A stretch of 64,000 bases of DNA, from assembly GCF_002234675.1 (NCBI RefSeq), contig NC_019866.2, positions 12,987,261 through 13,051,260 on the forward strand. Direction: 5' to 3'. This DNA comes from Oryzias latipes. Lineage: Eukaryota > Chordata > Actinopteri > Beloniformes > Adrianichthyidae. The number at the start of each line of letters is the position of its first letter. Position 1 is the first letter of the stretch. The position numbers and the translations under genes were made by a program. The notes beneath the pieces are model-generated. The model was given only the letters and a program-made list of their open reading frames with translations, made no database searches and was not told the DNA's origin. Below are positions 11,603 through 23,300 of the stretch, in pieces.

Positions 11603-11955
11603 TCTTTTTTCTGTCGAGCAAGTCCACAAGGGTCAAAATCTGACCCCTCAAACAAAAGTTAGAGTTCAAAGTGCAAACTTCAAAATAAAAGCTGAGAATA
11701 TTTAGTTTTGCGAATAAATAATATGCAAGATATTCATGGAAAATCAGGATGTAAAATGCTCTGCTTGTATTGATCAAAAATGCTCGACTTTTAGTTTTCC
11801 TTTTAATCTGAAGGTTTTCCCATCTGTACATGTAAACAAACAGGGAACCATTACCAACGAAGTTGATGGGTTTGTTCCGTGCAAGCACACAAGGCGCTGT
11901 AAGTGCATTTTAAATGTGCGTGATTGATCCTTTGGCATTTCCCTGGTCTGTCCTT

Positions 11956-13877
11956 TCAGTCTTTGGCGGGCTCTGATGTTGTTCGCCTCCTCTCAACGTT
12001 ATGAATTAAATTAATGAAGAACTCGTACCAAAAAAATGTAAAGCCTGTTGAGAGTGCAGCCTTTACAAGACTGGGAGAAAGACCTTTGAAGAAACCCCGA
12101 AAGCCCTCTTCTTTGGCTATCTGAAACATGCAGTCCATCAGACCACTGTACCGCCGAACCTGCGAGGGACAGGCAGAAATGAACGTCGACACTTTTCCTT
12201 TATCTGCTCCATTCATGTTAAACATGTTACAGAGAAACATACCTGCCCAAAGCGAGCTCTGGCAGCCTCAAAGCCTCCCACCTGTAGTCTTTTTTTGAAC
12301 AAGTCAAAAGGGTATGTGATGGTTTTGCTGATCACACCAGCGCCACTGCCACACACCAGGCTTTTCAGACTTCCTTAGAGGCATATAAGAGTACAAACTC
12401 AGTTGCAGTGTTTTATACAAACACAGGCCCTCTTTTAGAAAAAATATGCTAATCAGATCTTCAATCTTGCTTACTACTAACAAAAACTGTTTAAAAAAAT
12501 CATATTCTGAAGTTATTAAAGCATTCAGACCAAAGATTTTACTCCTCATGTACCTCCTGAATCTCCACCTTTGGATGGAGGACCTAGCCATTTCTTGGAG
12601 ACGTTGTAGAAGAAGAACTGCAATCCTGCGTAAGGATATACGGCAACCAAAGTTGGAGATAATCCGCGAAAAAATGTCAGCGGCCCCTCTGTGCGCCACA
12701 TGGTGCTTACAGCATGCCGCAGGTTCCTGTACACCTTAAAAAAATGGTTAAAATGTCCTGTTTTAGCTCATGAGGTGTCCACTCGTGACTATAATAATTA
12801 ACGGTATTTGTATTTTATGCTGCGAGTTGCATCTGTTTAATTTAATCTCACTAATAACCTCAGTAGACCCCAACTGTTGATGACTAGGTGGGGGGTTGGC
12901 CTTGTCTAAACGGGTAAACTTGAAACATTTAGACAAACTGCAGCTACATAAATATGCCATATTATATTTGACATAAAAAGAATGAATAACTTTTTTCAAA
13001 AGAATCTTGAATACACACAAAATATATTATTGGACACCCAACTGTCCTCTTCCAATTTTACAATTAAATCACATTCTACTTAAAATACAAAATTCTGGAA
13101 ACAAACAGAGTCTTGGCAGGCGAGTCTCTTACCTTTGGTTCTCCCTGAGAGGCAAAGCGCGTCCGCAGTGTGTCCAGAGGCTGGCAAACCACCGTGGCTG
13201 AGCAGGCTGCCAGACCGCCACAGAAAAAATGAACTCCTGCTGACTGGCTGTCATAAGGCGTCAACTTGTAGACCATTTTTGTTAGGACTTCAAAACTGGT
13301 AAACTGTAAAATTCAAATACATTCACATTTAAAAAGCAAAAAAAAAAAAAGTTGTCTACAGCCAGGTTACAAAGTTTACCTGGACAGCACCATAACAGAT
13401 GGATAGGAGCTGTGCTGGAACGTGACCTTTCCAGAAGGCAGAGAGTCCTTCCTCTGAGTAAATGCAGCGAAAGGCCTGAAATAGTCCTGCATATTTCCCC
13501 TCCGGTCTGAGTGCAGACACACGCTCGATCTGTAGCTACAGAAAAGAAAAGAAAAGAAAAGAGTGCTAATTGGAATCAGAATTTAGACTTTTTTTTTCTT
13601 TGCCAAATGACATATAAGGATTGATATACACAATTCAGGTCCATTCTAGTTCAAAGCTTGAAAAACAAACAGAAAATAATGGGTTTATGCATTTGTTACT
13701 TCATATAAATGACAGCACTAATGACACCATCTACTGCACAATTACCTGAAATCGTATTTTTACCACGTCAAAGGGACTGATGAGAGCTCTGGTAACCATC
13801 CCAGCAGCCGAACCGGCCAACACGGCTTCTTTCGGGGAGATAGCAGCCTCCTTTGCTCCAGGGTCGAAACCCACCAT
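11956..13877 (-). CDS. slc25a19: Mitochondrial thiamine pyrophosphate carrier (six coding exons)
   Basis: Inner-membrane carrier that brings thiamine pyrophosphate into the mitochondrial matrix. Minus-strand exons in order: 13746-13877, 13380-13535, 13133-13303, 12554-12734, 12243-12373, 11956-12159. All are GT-AG with consistent phases and total 975 bp, 324 residues (human about 320). The three mitochondrial-carrier signatures are visible: PFDVVKIR at residues 35-42, PLDTLRTR near 138-145 and PFDLFKKR near 235. Family-typical stretches include [51 protein letters not shown]-like [19 protein letters not shown], and [19 protein letters not shown]. The start ATG at 13875-13877 precedes the first repeat by the usual short leader. 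A 1.37 kb spacer separates it from MIF4GD, transcribed the other way. Confidence 0.96.
13536..13562. repeat. (GAAAA)n microsatellite
   Basis: Four to five copies of GAAAA lie directly beside the 5' border of SLC25A19 coding exon 2, within the acceptor region of that intron on the minus strand (read there as CTTTT repeats, forming part of the polypyrimidine tract). Confidence 0.8.
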
Positions 13878-15247
13878 GTCTGCACAACTTCAAACTAAAG
13901 CAGAAAGTAGGCGTTCTTTCAACTTTGTTAATTAAAAACTATGTTTTAAAAAAAGAAATCTTGTGGATATTAATGACACAATAATCACTATAATTTTATA
14001 TATTGTTTTATATACACACACACCCACCCACACATAAATATAACTGTTGGTGAATCAACTTTCGTAACACATGTTGTAGTACATAGAGGACAGTCAACGC
14101 ATACGTGGGGCTAGCTAGGCTAAAAACATAGCACTTATTGCTTCGTTTCCGTTACAAAAACAATATATAAATAATATGTAAATATAAAATATAATTTACC
14201 TTGTAAGACAACTCATGCATATATATGATTGCAGCTCTCCAACTGACCCATTACATAAAAGCACAATACTATTCCAACACTTCCGCAAACTCGGACAGCG
14301 CATGTGCCTAATACCATCAAAGATACCATACTGCAACAAGATGTCTCTCTATTTGCCCTAACCAGTTTAGCGCACAAACGGTTACGGATTAAATTCTAAC
14401 GGTATAGAACGTGTTTTATATATCTTAATAAATGCATTCATTAAAACATATGGATAATAAGCTGTTTAGTCCGAATTTGTTTTTTTTTTGTTTTTTTCGG
14501 TAAATTAAAAAAAAGACAAACATCTTGACATCAACACTTCATCTTCGGAGGATAGTTTCGACGAGCGCTTGGCTGCCCTTACTTCAACATTATGACCATC
14601 ATATATGAGTCAAATAGGTATATTTTCGCAACCTTTGGCATATCTTCACACTGTAAACGTAACAAAAATGTTGACTACTTACATTTTGTTAAAAGTTTCG
14701 CCCGTTTGTGTCTTTTCGCGGATGGATATTATGACGGCTAACAAACCTGATGCCTGACGTTTAGCTGTTTACGGCCGAAGCACACAAGCTAGCAAAGCAA
14801 ACCGGTTTGTTAATTAGTTCAATTAGTGTTTGAACTGTTTTGTAGTAAATATCAATTTATAGGAAATGTGATTTTAAAAAAGGAGTTCTAAATTTAGTAT
14901 GGTTACATTATTACATTAAAGAAATCCACGAATCTCAAATCTGAACGTGAAATAAATGTTTGTTTTGTTTTGGAAAACGGGTGCTTTGGTGTAGTTAGAT
15001 GGTTTCTAGTTGACCCGAGTCTGGCGTAATCCCCTCTAACCCCAGTTGAATGGGCTGCAGGGAGCAGTCTGATGACTGCTGCATTTTTTGTCACAAGTCT
15101 CTGTATAGCTGATGTGTTCTCTGAAGCTCACTGATTTTAGCAATCAAGAATCTTGTATAATTGAAGAAAAAAAGCTTTGAGACCAGAAGACAGTTTGATT
15201 TCCACATGTGCTGGTCCCCAGATGAAACGGAAGCTCATCCAACTGTA
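13878..15247. promoter_or_regulatory. Divergent promoter region SLC25A19 / MIF4GD
   Basis: Spacer between two start codons facing away from each other. It should hold the 5' untranslated exons of both genes. An NRF1-like GCGCATGTGC lies at 14298-14307, fitting a nuclear gene for a mitochondrial protein. A CpG-bearing patch at about 14540-14780 is a plausible transcription start area for MIF4GD. No TATA box stands out. The start sites are inferred. Confidence 0.45.
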
Positions 15248-17002
15248 ATGGAAAACTCCACGGACGAATACAGATTCCAGTCATTTGACCCAGACACACA
15301 GATGTTACTGAAAACTGCCTTGAAAGGTCAACATTTTCCTTTAATATTCTGTAGGCTCTTTTTATGATTTAAAAATGTGTTTAGAAGACATTTTAATGTT
15401 ATTTAATTAACTTTCAGATCCAAGTTCGGTGGATCTGGAGAAAGTGTCTAACATCATTGTAGATCAGTCTCTAAAGGATCAGGTGTTCAGCAAAGAGGCG
15501 GGCCGCATTTGCTACACTATTGTCCAGGTTAGTAATCATGGGGAAATACTTTAAAACTTGACTCAGAGCATCTCCTAATTTAAATATTTGGAAAAACCAT
15601 ATCATCTGATTAAGTCTCCAAGACTGCTTTTCACTATTTCATAAATCATCTCCCCTCTGCCACTGTTTGTCCTGGGATTTGTTTTTAATCTATGCTTTTA
15701 TCACGCTCTGATTGATTCCTGATCACCACCTCAGGCTGAGGCCAAGCAAAGCGATGGAAATGTATTCAGGCGAAACCTGTTGAACCGACTGCAGCGGGAG
15801 TTCAAGGACCGCGAGGACATGCGGGCTCGCTCGATACACGAGTGGGTGTGCTATGTCACCTTTATCTGCAACATTTTTGACTACCTCAAGGTAAAAAGCA
15901 CAGATGTTTTTTCTTTATTTCTTTCTGAAAGACTTTGACATTTATCTTTGCTGATCAAACTAAAGCAGAGGAAACATAGTGCAACACACATTCAGGATTG
16001 CCTCTGTCAGCCATTCTGAATGCATAACTCTTATCAAATATATCTTTATGTTTTTTCAAAACAAAATCGCTGCTCTATGACGGCATTGGATCTTTTTTTC
16101 TATTCTTTTTGCGTGTTAAATGTGATCAGGTATATTTCGGGTTCTTGGGTAGAAGTTTTTGATATTTTATTTTATTTCATTGCATTTTGTCACAGCTTTA
16201 ACTTTTTCCCATCAGTTAATAATTAATTATATGTATTTATTAATGTTAGTTCCGGGTATCAATGCCGAAATGCTGTATCCAATCAGTTTTGATGCACAAG
16301 CTCTCGATTAGATTCGATTTTGATTCATTTTCCAACATTTTTATTTAAAAAAAATGTTTTTGTTAAAAAAACACATTTCATACAGTCATTTAAACTGAAC
16401 AAAGGTGGACTTTTTATTGTTAAAATTCAAAATTCTTACTTTGAAAACCTAATGAAAGTAGACTTTACTTTAAAGGAAAATTGATTCAGACATTTGATGA
16501 ATCAATATGGATTTTCTTTGTAAGATCAGTTTGCCATTGATTACTAAGTTTATTAAAGGCTGCCCTTATGTGTTGTGTGCCTGCATCCCTGTCAGGTGAA
16601 CAACATGCCCATGGTGGCCCTGGTCCATCCGGTTTATGACTGTATGATGAGACTGGCACAGCCGGATGCCCTAAAGAACGAAGAGGAGGTGGGAATGTGC
16701 TAACGTGTTTGAGAAAAGTGTGGTAAAATCATTGTAGCTTCATAAGGTGGATGTCTTCCTCTCATCCTCTTCAGGTGGACTGTCTGGTTCTTCAGCTGCA
16801 CCGGATTGGAGAGCAGCTGGAGAAGGCGAACAGCCAGCGGATGGACCAGCTGTTCTTTCTGCTCCGGGACGGATTCCTCCTCCAGGAAGGCCTTACTTCC
16901 ATGACACGCCTGCTCCTCTTGGAAATCCTAGAGTTCAGGGCTGGAGGCTGGATGCTCAGCAGCACTGCCAACAAGTACTACTACAGCGAAATATCTGACT
17001 GA
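15248..17002 (+). CDS. mif4gd: MIF4G domain-containing protein (SLIP1), five coding exons
   Basis: Adaptor with one MIF4G (HEAT-repeat) domain. The mammalian SLIP1 works with SLBP in translating poly(A)-less histone mRNAs. Exons: 15248-15326, 15418-15527, 15735-15890, 16596-16688, 16775-17002, total 666 bp and 221 residues (human 222). Almost the whole protein is the MIF4G domain. Conserved blocks seen are YRFQSFDPDTQMLLKTALKD, EWVCYVTFICNIFDYLKVNN, MPMVALVHPVYDCMMRLAQP and LVLQLHRIGEQLEKANSQRM, with the ending ANKYYYSEISD. The start is the first ATG in frame in its exon, and it gives the family's normal N-terminus (MENSTDEYRFQSFD; human MGEPSREEYKIQSFD). Confidence 0.96.
16257..16500. repeat. 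Degenerate interspersed repeat, possibly a hAT-type MITE end
   Basis: GGTATCAATGCCG followed by a GATTAGATTCGATTTTGATT stretch, in a MIF4GD intron. A similar GATTAGATTTTGATTCAC stretch occurs at about 20964-21060 in GGA3 intron 1 and a looser one at 60640-60800. The family is not assigned and the limits are approximate. Confidence 0.3.
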
Positions 17003-18420
17003 CGGAGGTGCAAAGCATTAGACCTTCAAAATACATGAGAGCCCTCACTTCTTTTTAAACTGATGACAAAAAAAACAGCAGCTCTTCCAGGCAGTTAGAA
17101 CAGCCTGACGAGAGAATCATTCATACAAAAGCTTAGTTTTGGGTGTGTTGTGCAGATTGACTGAGAAGTGGTGGCTGTGGATTGTGCAATAGTTCAGAAA
17201 GCTTTCAATTTTATGTTTCTAAATGACATATTTTTAAATTTGAAAGTCTTTTTCTTTATTTTAAGACCATGTTCATTCTAGCTGGAAAAGACATTCCAGT
17301 CTGATGCAAACCAAGATCTTTACTTTATGTTTAGTAGAAAATTACCTTTTCTATTTCAGTGTAACATGACAATTTAAAAAAAAAACACATTTTAGTTTAC
17401 CTCCAGTTTTGCTGTTATATTCCACTTTCTGTTTTGTGTGACCATTTTTTTATAAATGAAATCAATTCAGGGTTGTTCTTTTAATATATCAAAAAGACCA
17501 AATGCTAATTATTTTTATCAGCTTTTTTTTACTAATTAGAAAACCTAAATAATAAATTAAATCTGCTCTATACATTACATAAATAGTGCAGAAAAATGAC
17601 TGATTACTAAAAGGAGCTTCATTTCCAGAAGAAAATGCAGGGTTGAATGATATTGCTGAATGATAATAAAGGTTAATAATTGGCACCAAAAAATACTTAA
17701 TAGAGAAATGATCAAATTTGACCATAAACATAGTGAAAAAAGCAGAATAACAAAGAGATATTTTCGTGAAAAATGCCAACGCCGGGTCTTGAACCAGCGA
17801 GCTTCTGCACCAAGCATTCCCCATGTATCTCAATGGATTCAAAGATCCTGGAATATCTTGATGATGTTCATGGATTTGAAGGACCGAAAGTCATAGCTGG
17901 AAAAAGCTGAACATTTTAATAGTTGAATGGTTAAAATAGCTGAAAAATTGTATGAGTTGAGTGGCAGAAAATGGCATAAGATCCTATAAGAAAGAAAGAG
18001 AAACAGAAAAACAATGGCTTGAATGCTTTATAGCATTCATAGTTGAATTAAAATAGTAACCCCCTGCAGAAGTGATCTGTGGTTCTTTGTAAATGGGCTT
18101 TTACATACCTAGTTTGATAAGGTTACTAGAAAAGTTTAGTCCTTAGAAATATTTTAGTTAAACTTAAATTTCTTTTAACAAGAAAAAGAAACTTTGGATC
18201 AAACTGACCTGGTCAGGAATTTTTAAGATTTTCCACATTCCTGCTGGATCCCAACCACTAGTGGGGTTCCTAAAAACTCTGATTTAAAGCTATTCTAACA
18301 GGCTCAACATTGAAAGTCTTATCGTTTTAAATCTATTGTGTAATTACAGTTCTTTAAAAATGTCAACAGACACCAGCTCATGTACCTCAGATTTATTATA
18401 ATGTTACAACACTTTTACAT
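17003..18420. other. MIF4GD 3' UTR and MIF4GD-MRPS7 tail-to-tail spacer
   Basis: AT-rich stretch containing the MIF4GD 3' UTR. I see no gene. A minus-strand stretch at about 17772-17830 ends GCTGGTTCAAGACCCGGC, like the T arm of a tRNA, but no full cloverleaf forms. Confidence 0.5.
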
Positions 18421-18636
18421 TTGTTTTTATTGTTTGTACAGCAATTCCAAGGATTTTGTTTGAATAAATACTTTTTTTCCATTCTTACTATAATTAGCAG
18501 TTATTTTGTATTTATCAGCTGTTTATTCCTCACTGCATGTTTTCTGAATACAAAAAAGTGTTTAGTCATTTTCAGTATTTACAAAACAGCCATAAGTGCT
18601 CATTGAGCAGCAGGTTCCATCCTGAAGGGCCAGCGG

Positions 18637-20144
18637 CTACCACCAGCGGTAGTGGGCATAGGCTCGGTTGGCTTCGGCCATCTTGTGCAGCTCATGCCTC
18701 TTCTTGATAACATTGCCTTCCTTTTCAAAGGCGGCCAATAGTTCTTGGGAGAGTTTTTCATACATGTGGGTGCGCCTGTGTTTGTTTTCTCTGCACTCTG
18801 TGATCATCCATTTCATGGCGAGGAACCGGCGTCGGTTGTCTGTAAGCGGGATGGGCACCTAATAGCAATCAGAGACAAAAAAACAATTGTGTTCTTTAGT
18901 TTTTGGAGCCAAAAGAGGGTAAATCCTATTAAAACTGCCAAAATATTCTTTATTTTGAAAACTACAAATTATCTCGCTGTTGTTGTGACTGACCTGGTAG
19001 GACTTTCCACCTTTCTGTATGCTCGCCAGCCCAACAACAGGCTTACAGTTCTCCAGTGCTGTATGGAAGATGGTGTAGGGATTACATTCAATCTCCTCTT
19101 TCTTCCCTGCTGGAGATTTGTGATATTTTTCCACTTGTTTCCTTTTTATGTTTTCCAATGTCTAAGAGAAGACATAGAGGAAACAGACTTTGAAAAATTG
19201 ATTCTGATTTAATCCTCCTGTTTGCTGACGTTTACCTGGGTGATGATCTCTCTGGCTAAAACCTTGTTCCCGTCCGTCATGATCATTCGGACAAATTTAC
19301 TGCAGAAATGAAGCAAAAACTGAGTGCAATGTCCGCAATGACCGGGTTTAAGAACCTTTGGTTATCTTTACCTAATAAGTGGGTCATCAAAGACTGAGCT
19401 GGTGGTGCTGCAGGTCGCTGCTTTTATGGGTCGGAGCTCTTTGAGCTTGCGCTCCTCCTGCTCCTCAGTGCTCAGCTCTGCCTCAGGACGGCTGTATGCC
19501 TCCCTCCTCACCTCTGGCTCCAGGTAGTAAGGGTTATATCTGCTCCATCTAACCAGGACCACGCTGTCCAAGGATTACAAAGAGATCGTAAAGAAAATCA
19601 TCAAACATTTAGTAGATAAGTCATGTTACTAACTGAGACAAATTTAGATACTTTCAAAATAGTTTTAAGACTATCATTAAAATACAAATACAAATAGGGA
19701 AAAGCTAATTAACATTTAGATGAATATATTTAGCTAATAAGGCATTGAAATTAGTATTTCGATCATTGTTTTCTAGTTTCTGAGCTGCTCTTTATGTTTA
19801 CTCTAGCTCAGGTTAATAATTTAGATTTCTTTTTTCAACTTAAACAATGCTGTTTTAAAATCAAGTTTTCTTTAATTAATAGCTTGAGATGATTTTTTTG
19901 GATACAAGCGTGATGAGAAACTAATCGTCGACACGGTTAAACCTATTAAGTGACGCTTCAGATAGAAATGTATCATAACTTTCATGTGCTAAATATACAA
20001 AACGTACATGAAATGCTCACAATTATGTCCTAAACTGAGAAATTTCAGAAGAAACCGTTAAAATCACCTCGGTGTCCAAGGTTTAAGCAACCCTGCTACG
20101 GAGGCCGCCATGCTGAAAATGTGTTTCAGCGAGGACCCCAACAT
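18637..20144 (-). CDS. mrps7: Mitochondrial ribosomal protein S7 (uS7m), five coding exons
   Basis: Head protein of the mitochondrial small ribosomal subunit, binding 12S rRNA. Minus-strand exons: 20068-20144, 19372-19563, 19236-19299, 18994-19161, 18637-18858, total 723 bp and 240 residues (human 242). The uS7 signature is clear: [39 protein letters not shown], and the ending [14 protein letters not shown] identical in style to vertebrate MRPS7. The N-terminus ([20 protein letters not shown]) is a plausible mitochondrial presequence. A second in-frame ATG 11 codons on (MAASVAGLL) could also start the protein. Its start lies 211 bp from that of GGA3 on the other strand. Confidence 0.96.
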
Positions 20145-20355
20145 GGTAGCCTCGCAGATGCCTTTGAAAAAACAACAACAATGCTTGGTTTTAGATTCTC
20201 TTTATTTATTTATTAATTAATCGTCATATAAATTCGACGTATAGCTCTTTTTCAACCCGAAAAAAATACACATTATTAGGGAATGTTTAATGTTTAGTGT
20301 TTAATAGTCTCGCACTCGCAAGCAGATTGGTGACATCCCGCGATGTTTAAGTGCA
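20145..20355. promoter_or_regulatory. Bidirectional promoter MRPS7 / GGA3
   Basis: Only 211 bp lie between the two divergent start codons, so both 5' UTRs and the core promoter must fit here or the 5' UTRs overlap. The stretch has CTCGCACTCGC and CCCGCGATG patches and no clear TATA box, as expected for a shared housekeeping promoter. Confidence 0.7.
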
Positions 20356-23300
20356 ATGGCGTACGAGGAAGGGGAGTCGCTTGAATCCTGGCTCAGTGAG
20401 TGATTAATCTCGTTATATGCATAATCTGATTTGTATATTCAGCGATTAATTTTATTCTTTGGAGCTGGAAGGAAACGGCAGTCAGTCCGGAAGCTGTCAG
20501 TCCCTTTTCTTTGTAGACAGGGTGCAAACATTCAAGCTGCGCGACTGTCCGTCTGCCTGCATCATCAGATGGGTGGAGAAGTCAATCCGCAGTGACAGCT
20601 CAGTGTGTGCACTGATTGAACAGATTATTGTCCTTAAATGGTGTTTAGTGCCGCGTTCAGGTGCCCACATTTCAATGAGAGACAAAAGCAATCATAAAAA
20701 TGCAAAATATAAAGAACTAGTGCAGTCTTGATCACAATTGTTCACAATTAGACATAAATCAGTTAAGTAGTAGTAACTATTTTATCCCAGTTTAATTGCA
20801 ATTTGTGAGCTATAATAAATGTAATTAAAAAGGGGAGTGGTACACTTTTTATTGATATTGTTTATAAGTGCTGTGGCTTCCATCTTTTTTTAAATTAATT
20901 TAAAATATAAAAAGTTATTATTATTTGATAATAAAACCTATTTTTTTTAATATTTTCTCATCAGGGTATGGTATCATTGCTAAAATACAGATTAGATTTT
21001 GATTCACTAGATCACTATGTGGCTGAATGGTTAAATAAAAATCGATTCAGTTTTCATATTTTTATTCTTAAACCAATTTGGTTTGTTAATGAAAAGCTTA
21101 GACTTTTTCTGTGTGTGTGTGAATATTTTCACTTCCAGTATAACAGCACACACTTCTCTTTATTTAAAATCTAAATAAATAATTAATTTTTTCTTTATTT
21201 AGACAAATGACTAAGCATGGGTCATTACAAACAAATTTTCTTTGCAAAAGTAAATATTGTTTTGTTTTTTTAAGTTATTTCATGAAACCATTTTATCTTT
21301 TTTTAAATGAATTCATTAAGAAATTAACTGTATACTTCAGTGGAACACATAATAGCAAATATAACCTTGTAGCACTTAAAAAATGATAAATGGGGTCATA
21401 CTTGTATAGCACTTGAAGAGGTTTAATTCCACTTTTTCCTCTGATACTTCTGCATTTTCTATTAATCGGTGCAACCGTCCATTTTTCTATCAACAAACTG
21501 TGCTTCACTTTTTCTTTTTGTTACTAAAACTAGACTTTTAAAACAACATTCGAGTGGACCTAAACAAATAGGTCTTTTTAGTTGATCTAATTATTTTTTA
21601 ATAAAAAGACAACACCAATAAAAATAGCTGAAACAAAACTATCAAAAGCCTATTTTTGGACATAACGACTCCCTTATAATTTGGAATGTTACCTCAAATC
21701 AATGGATTAATGATTCCTTTTTTTTTTGCAACTTTTTTATTTGTAGCTGTTAACAGTTTTTAAAAATACTTTAATTTTAATTTGACTTTAAAAAAATGTG
21801 TGATGCTGAATGTGTTGCTCAGTTTCATTTAGGTCAATATAGTTGTACTCCACCTACAGATAAAGCCACACATCCAACTAACAGACAAGAGGACTGGGAG
21901 TACATCATTGGCTTCTGTGATCAGGTTAACAGGGAGTTGGAAGGGTAAGCTGGTTGCACGTTACTCACTTCAACTGAAGATGTGCTATTTTTCATTTGGG
22001 TTTCTTTGTTTTAGCCCTCAGATTGCGGTGCCTCTGCTTTTGCACAAAATCTGTTCACAAGAATGGGAGGCTCTTCAGGCTCTGACTGTAGGAAGCAGCT
22101 GTCATCAAGCTCATTTTTGCCCCAAGCTGACCCAACCATCGATGCAAATAATGTGTTATGTGCAGGTACTGGAGGCCTGCATGAAGAACTGCGGGAAGAG
22201 GTTTCACCGTGAAATTGGAAGGTATCGGTATTTAAATGAGCTGGTAAAACTGGTTTCTCCAATGGTGAGCTTCCCTCAACTAAATCGAGAACTTTTGTGT
22301 TGATAAAAGGAACAGCGGTTGAATATTTAGTGTCCTGTTCATTTGATGTCTGCAGTATGTGGGTGCCAGTACTCCAGAGAAGGTGAAGAAGAGGATTATA
22401 GAAATGCTGTGCAGCTGGAGAGTTGCTTTTCCCAACGAAACCAAGATCAATGATGCCTACACGGCACTCAAGAAACAAGGTGTATTTTTTTATTTCAAGT
22501 TATCTGATCGCAAATGATAAATGAAGCCCCTACTTTACAGATGATTGATTCTTCTGCACTCTTTATCAGGCCTGGTGACCCATGAGCCGGAGCTTCCGGT
22601 AGACAAGACTCTGATTCCTTCTCCTCCAACACGACCGAAGCACCCGGTCTTTGACAATGAAGACATGGGCAAGGTGAGGGATGAAATGTTTTAATAAACT
22701 TTTGTATTTATCTACAACAAGTTCGGCTGATCCAACAGATTGTTTCTTCTGTTGTTTTGCAGCTGCTGGCTGAGCTCCTTCGAAGTAAAAACCCAGAAGA
22801 TCTTCAGGAGGCCAACAGGTTAATCAAAAACATGGTGAAGGAGGTGAGGCATACTGGCATACTGACACTGCATTGGTCCCGGGCTCCCCGTTTGGGCCAA
22901 TCGCGGCCCTCTTTGTGACGATTGTGTCATCACCAGGACGAGGTTCGGGTGCAGAAGGTCACAAAGCGTATGCACACTTTGGAGGAGGTGAACATCAATG
23001 TCAAGTTGCTGACGGAGATGCTGTCCCATTATGATAAAGACAACTCCAGTGACTCGGACAAAGAGATCATAAAGGTTTGTAGTCGATGACACGAGTGCAC
23101 CATTAAAGAACTAACCATTCTTACCTTTAAACCTGGTTCAGGAAAAACTTTAAACAGGGATTTGAAAATCATTTTAGGCGGGAAAAACATGTATAATCAT
23201 CTGAGACTGAGACAAGAACAGCATAGAAGCAAACAAATAAATGTATTTGTCAAGAATAGAAACATTTTAAGAAAAAACAAACCTAAATATTCCATGTTTT

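Noticed and set aside
17772-17835. tRNA gene on the minus strand
   Set aside because: Only a T-arm-like GGTTCAAGACC is convincing. No acceptor stem or anticodon arm pairs. Probably a SINE scrap or chance.
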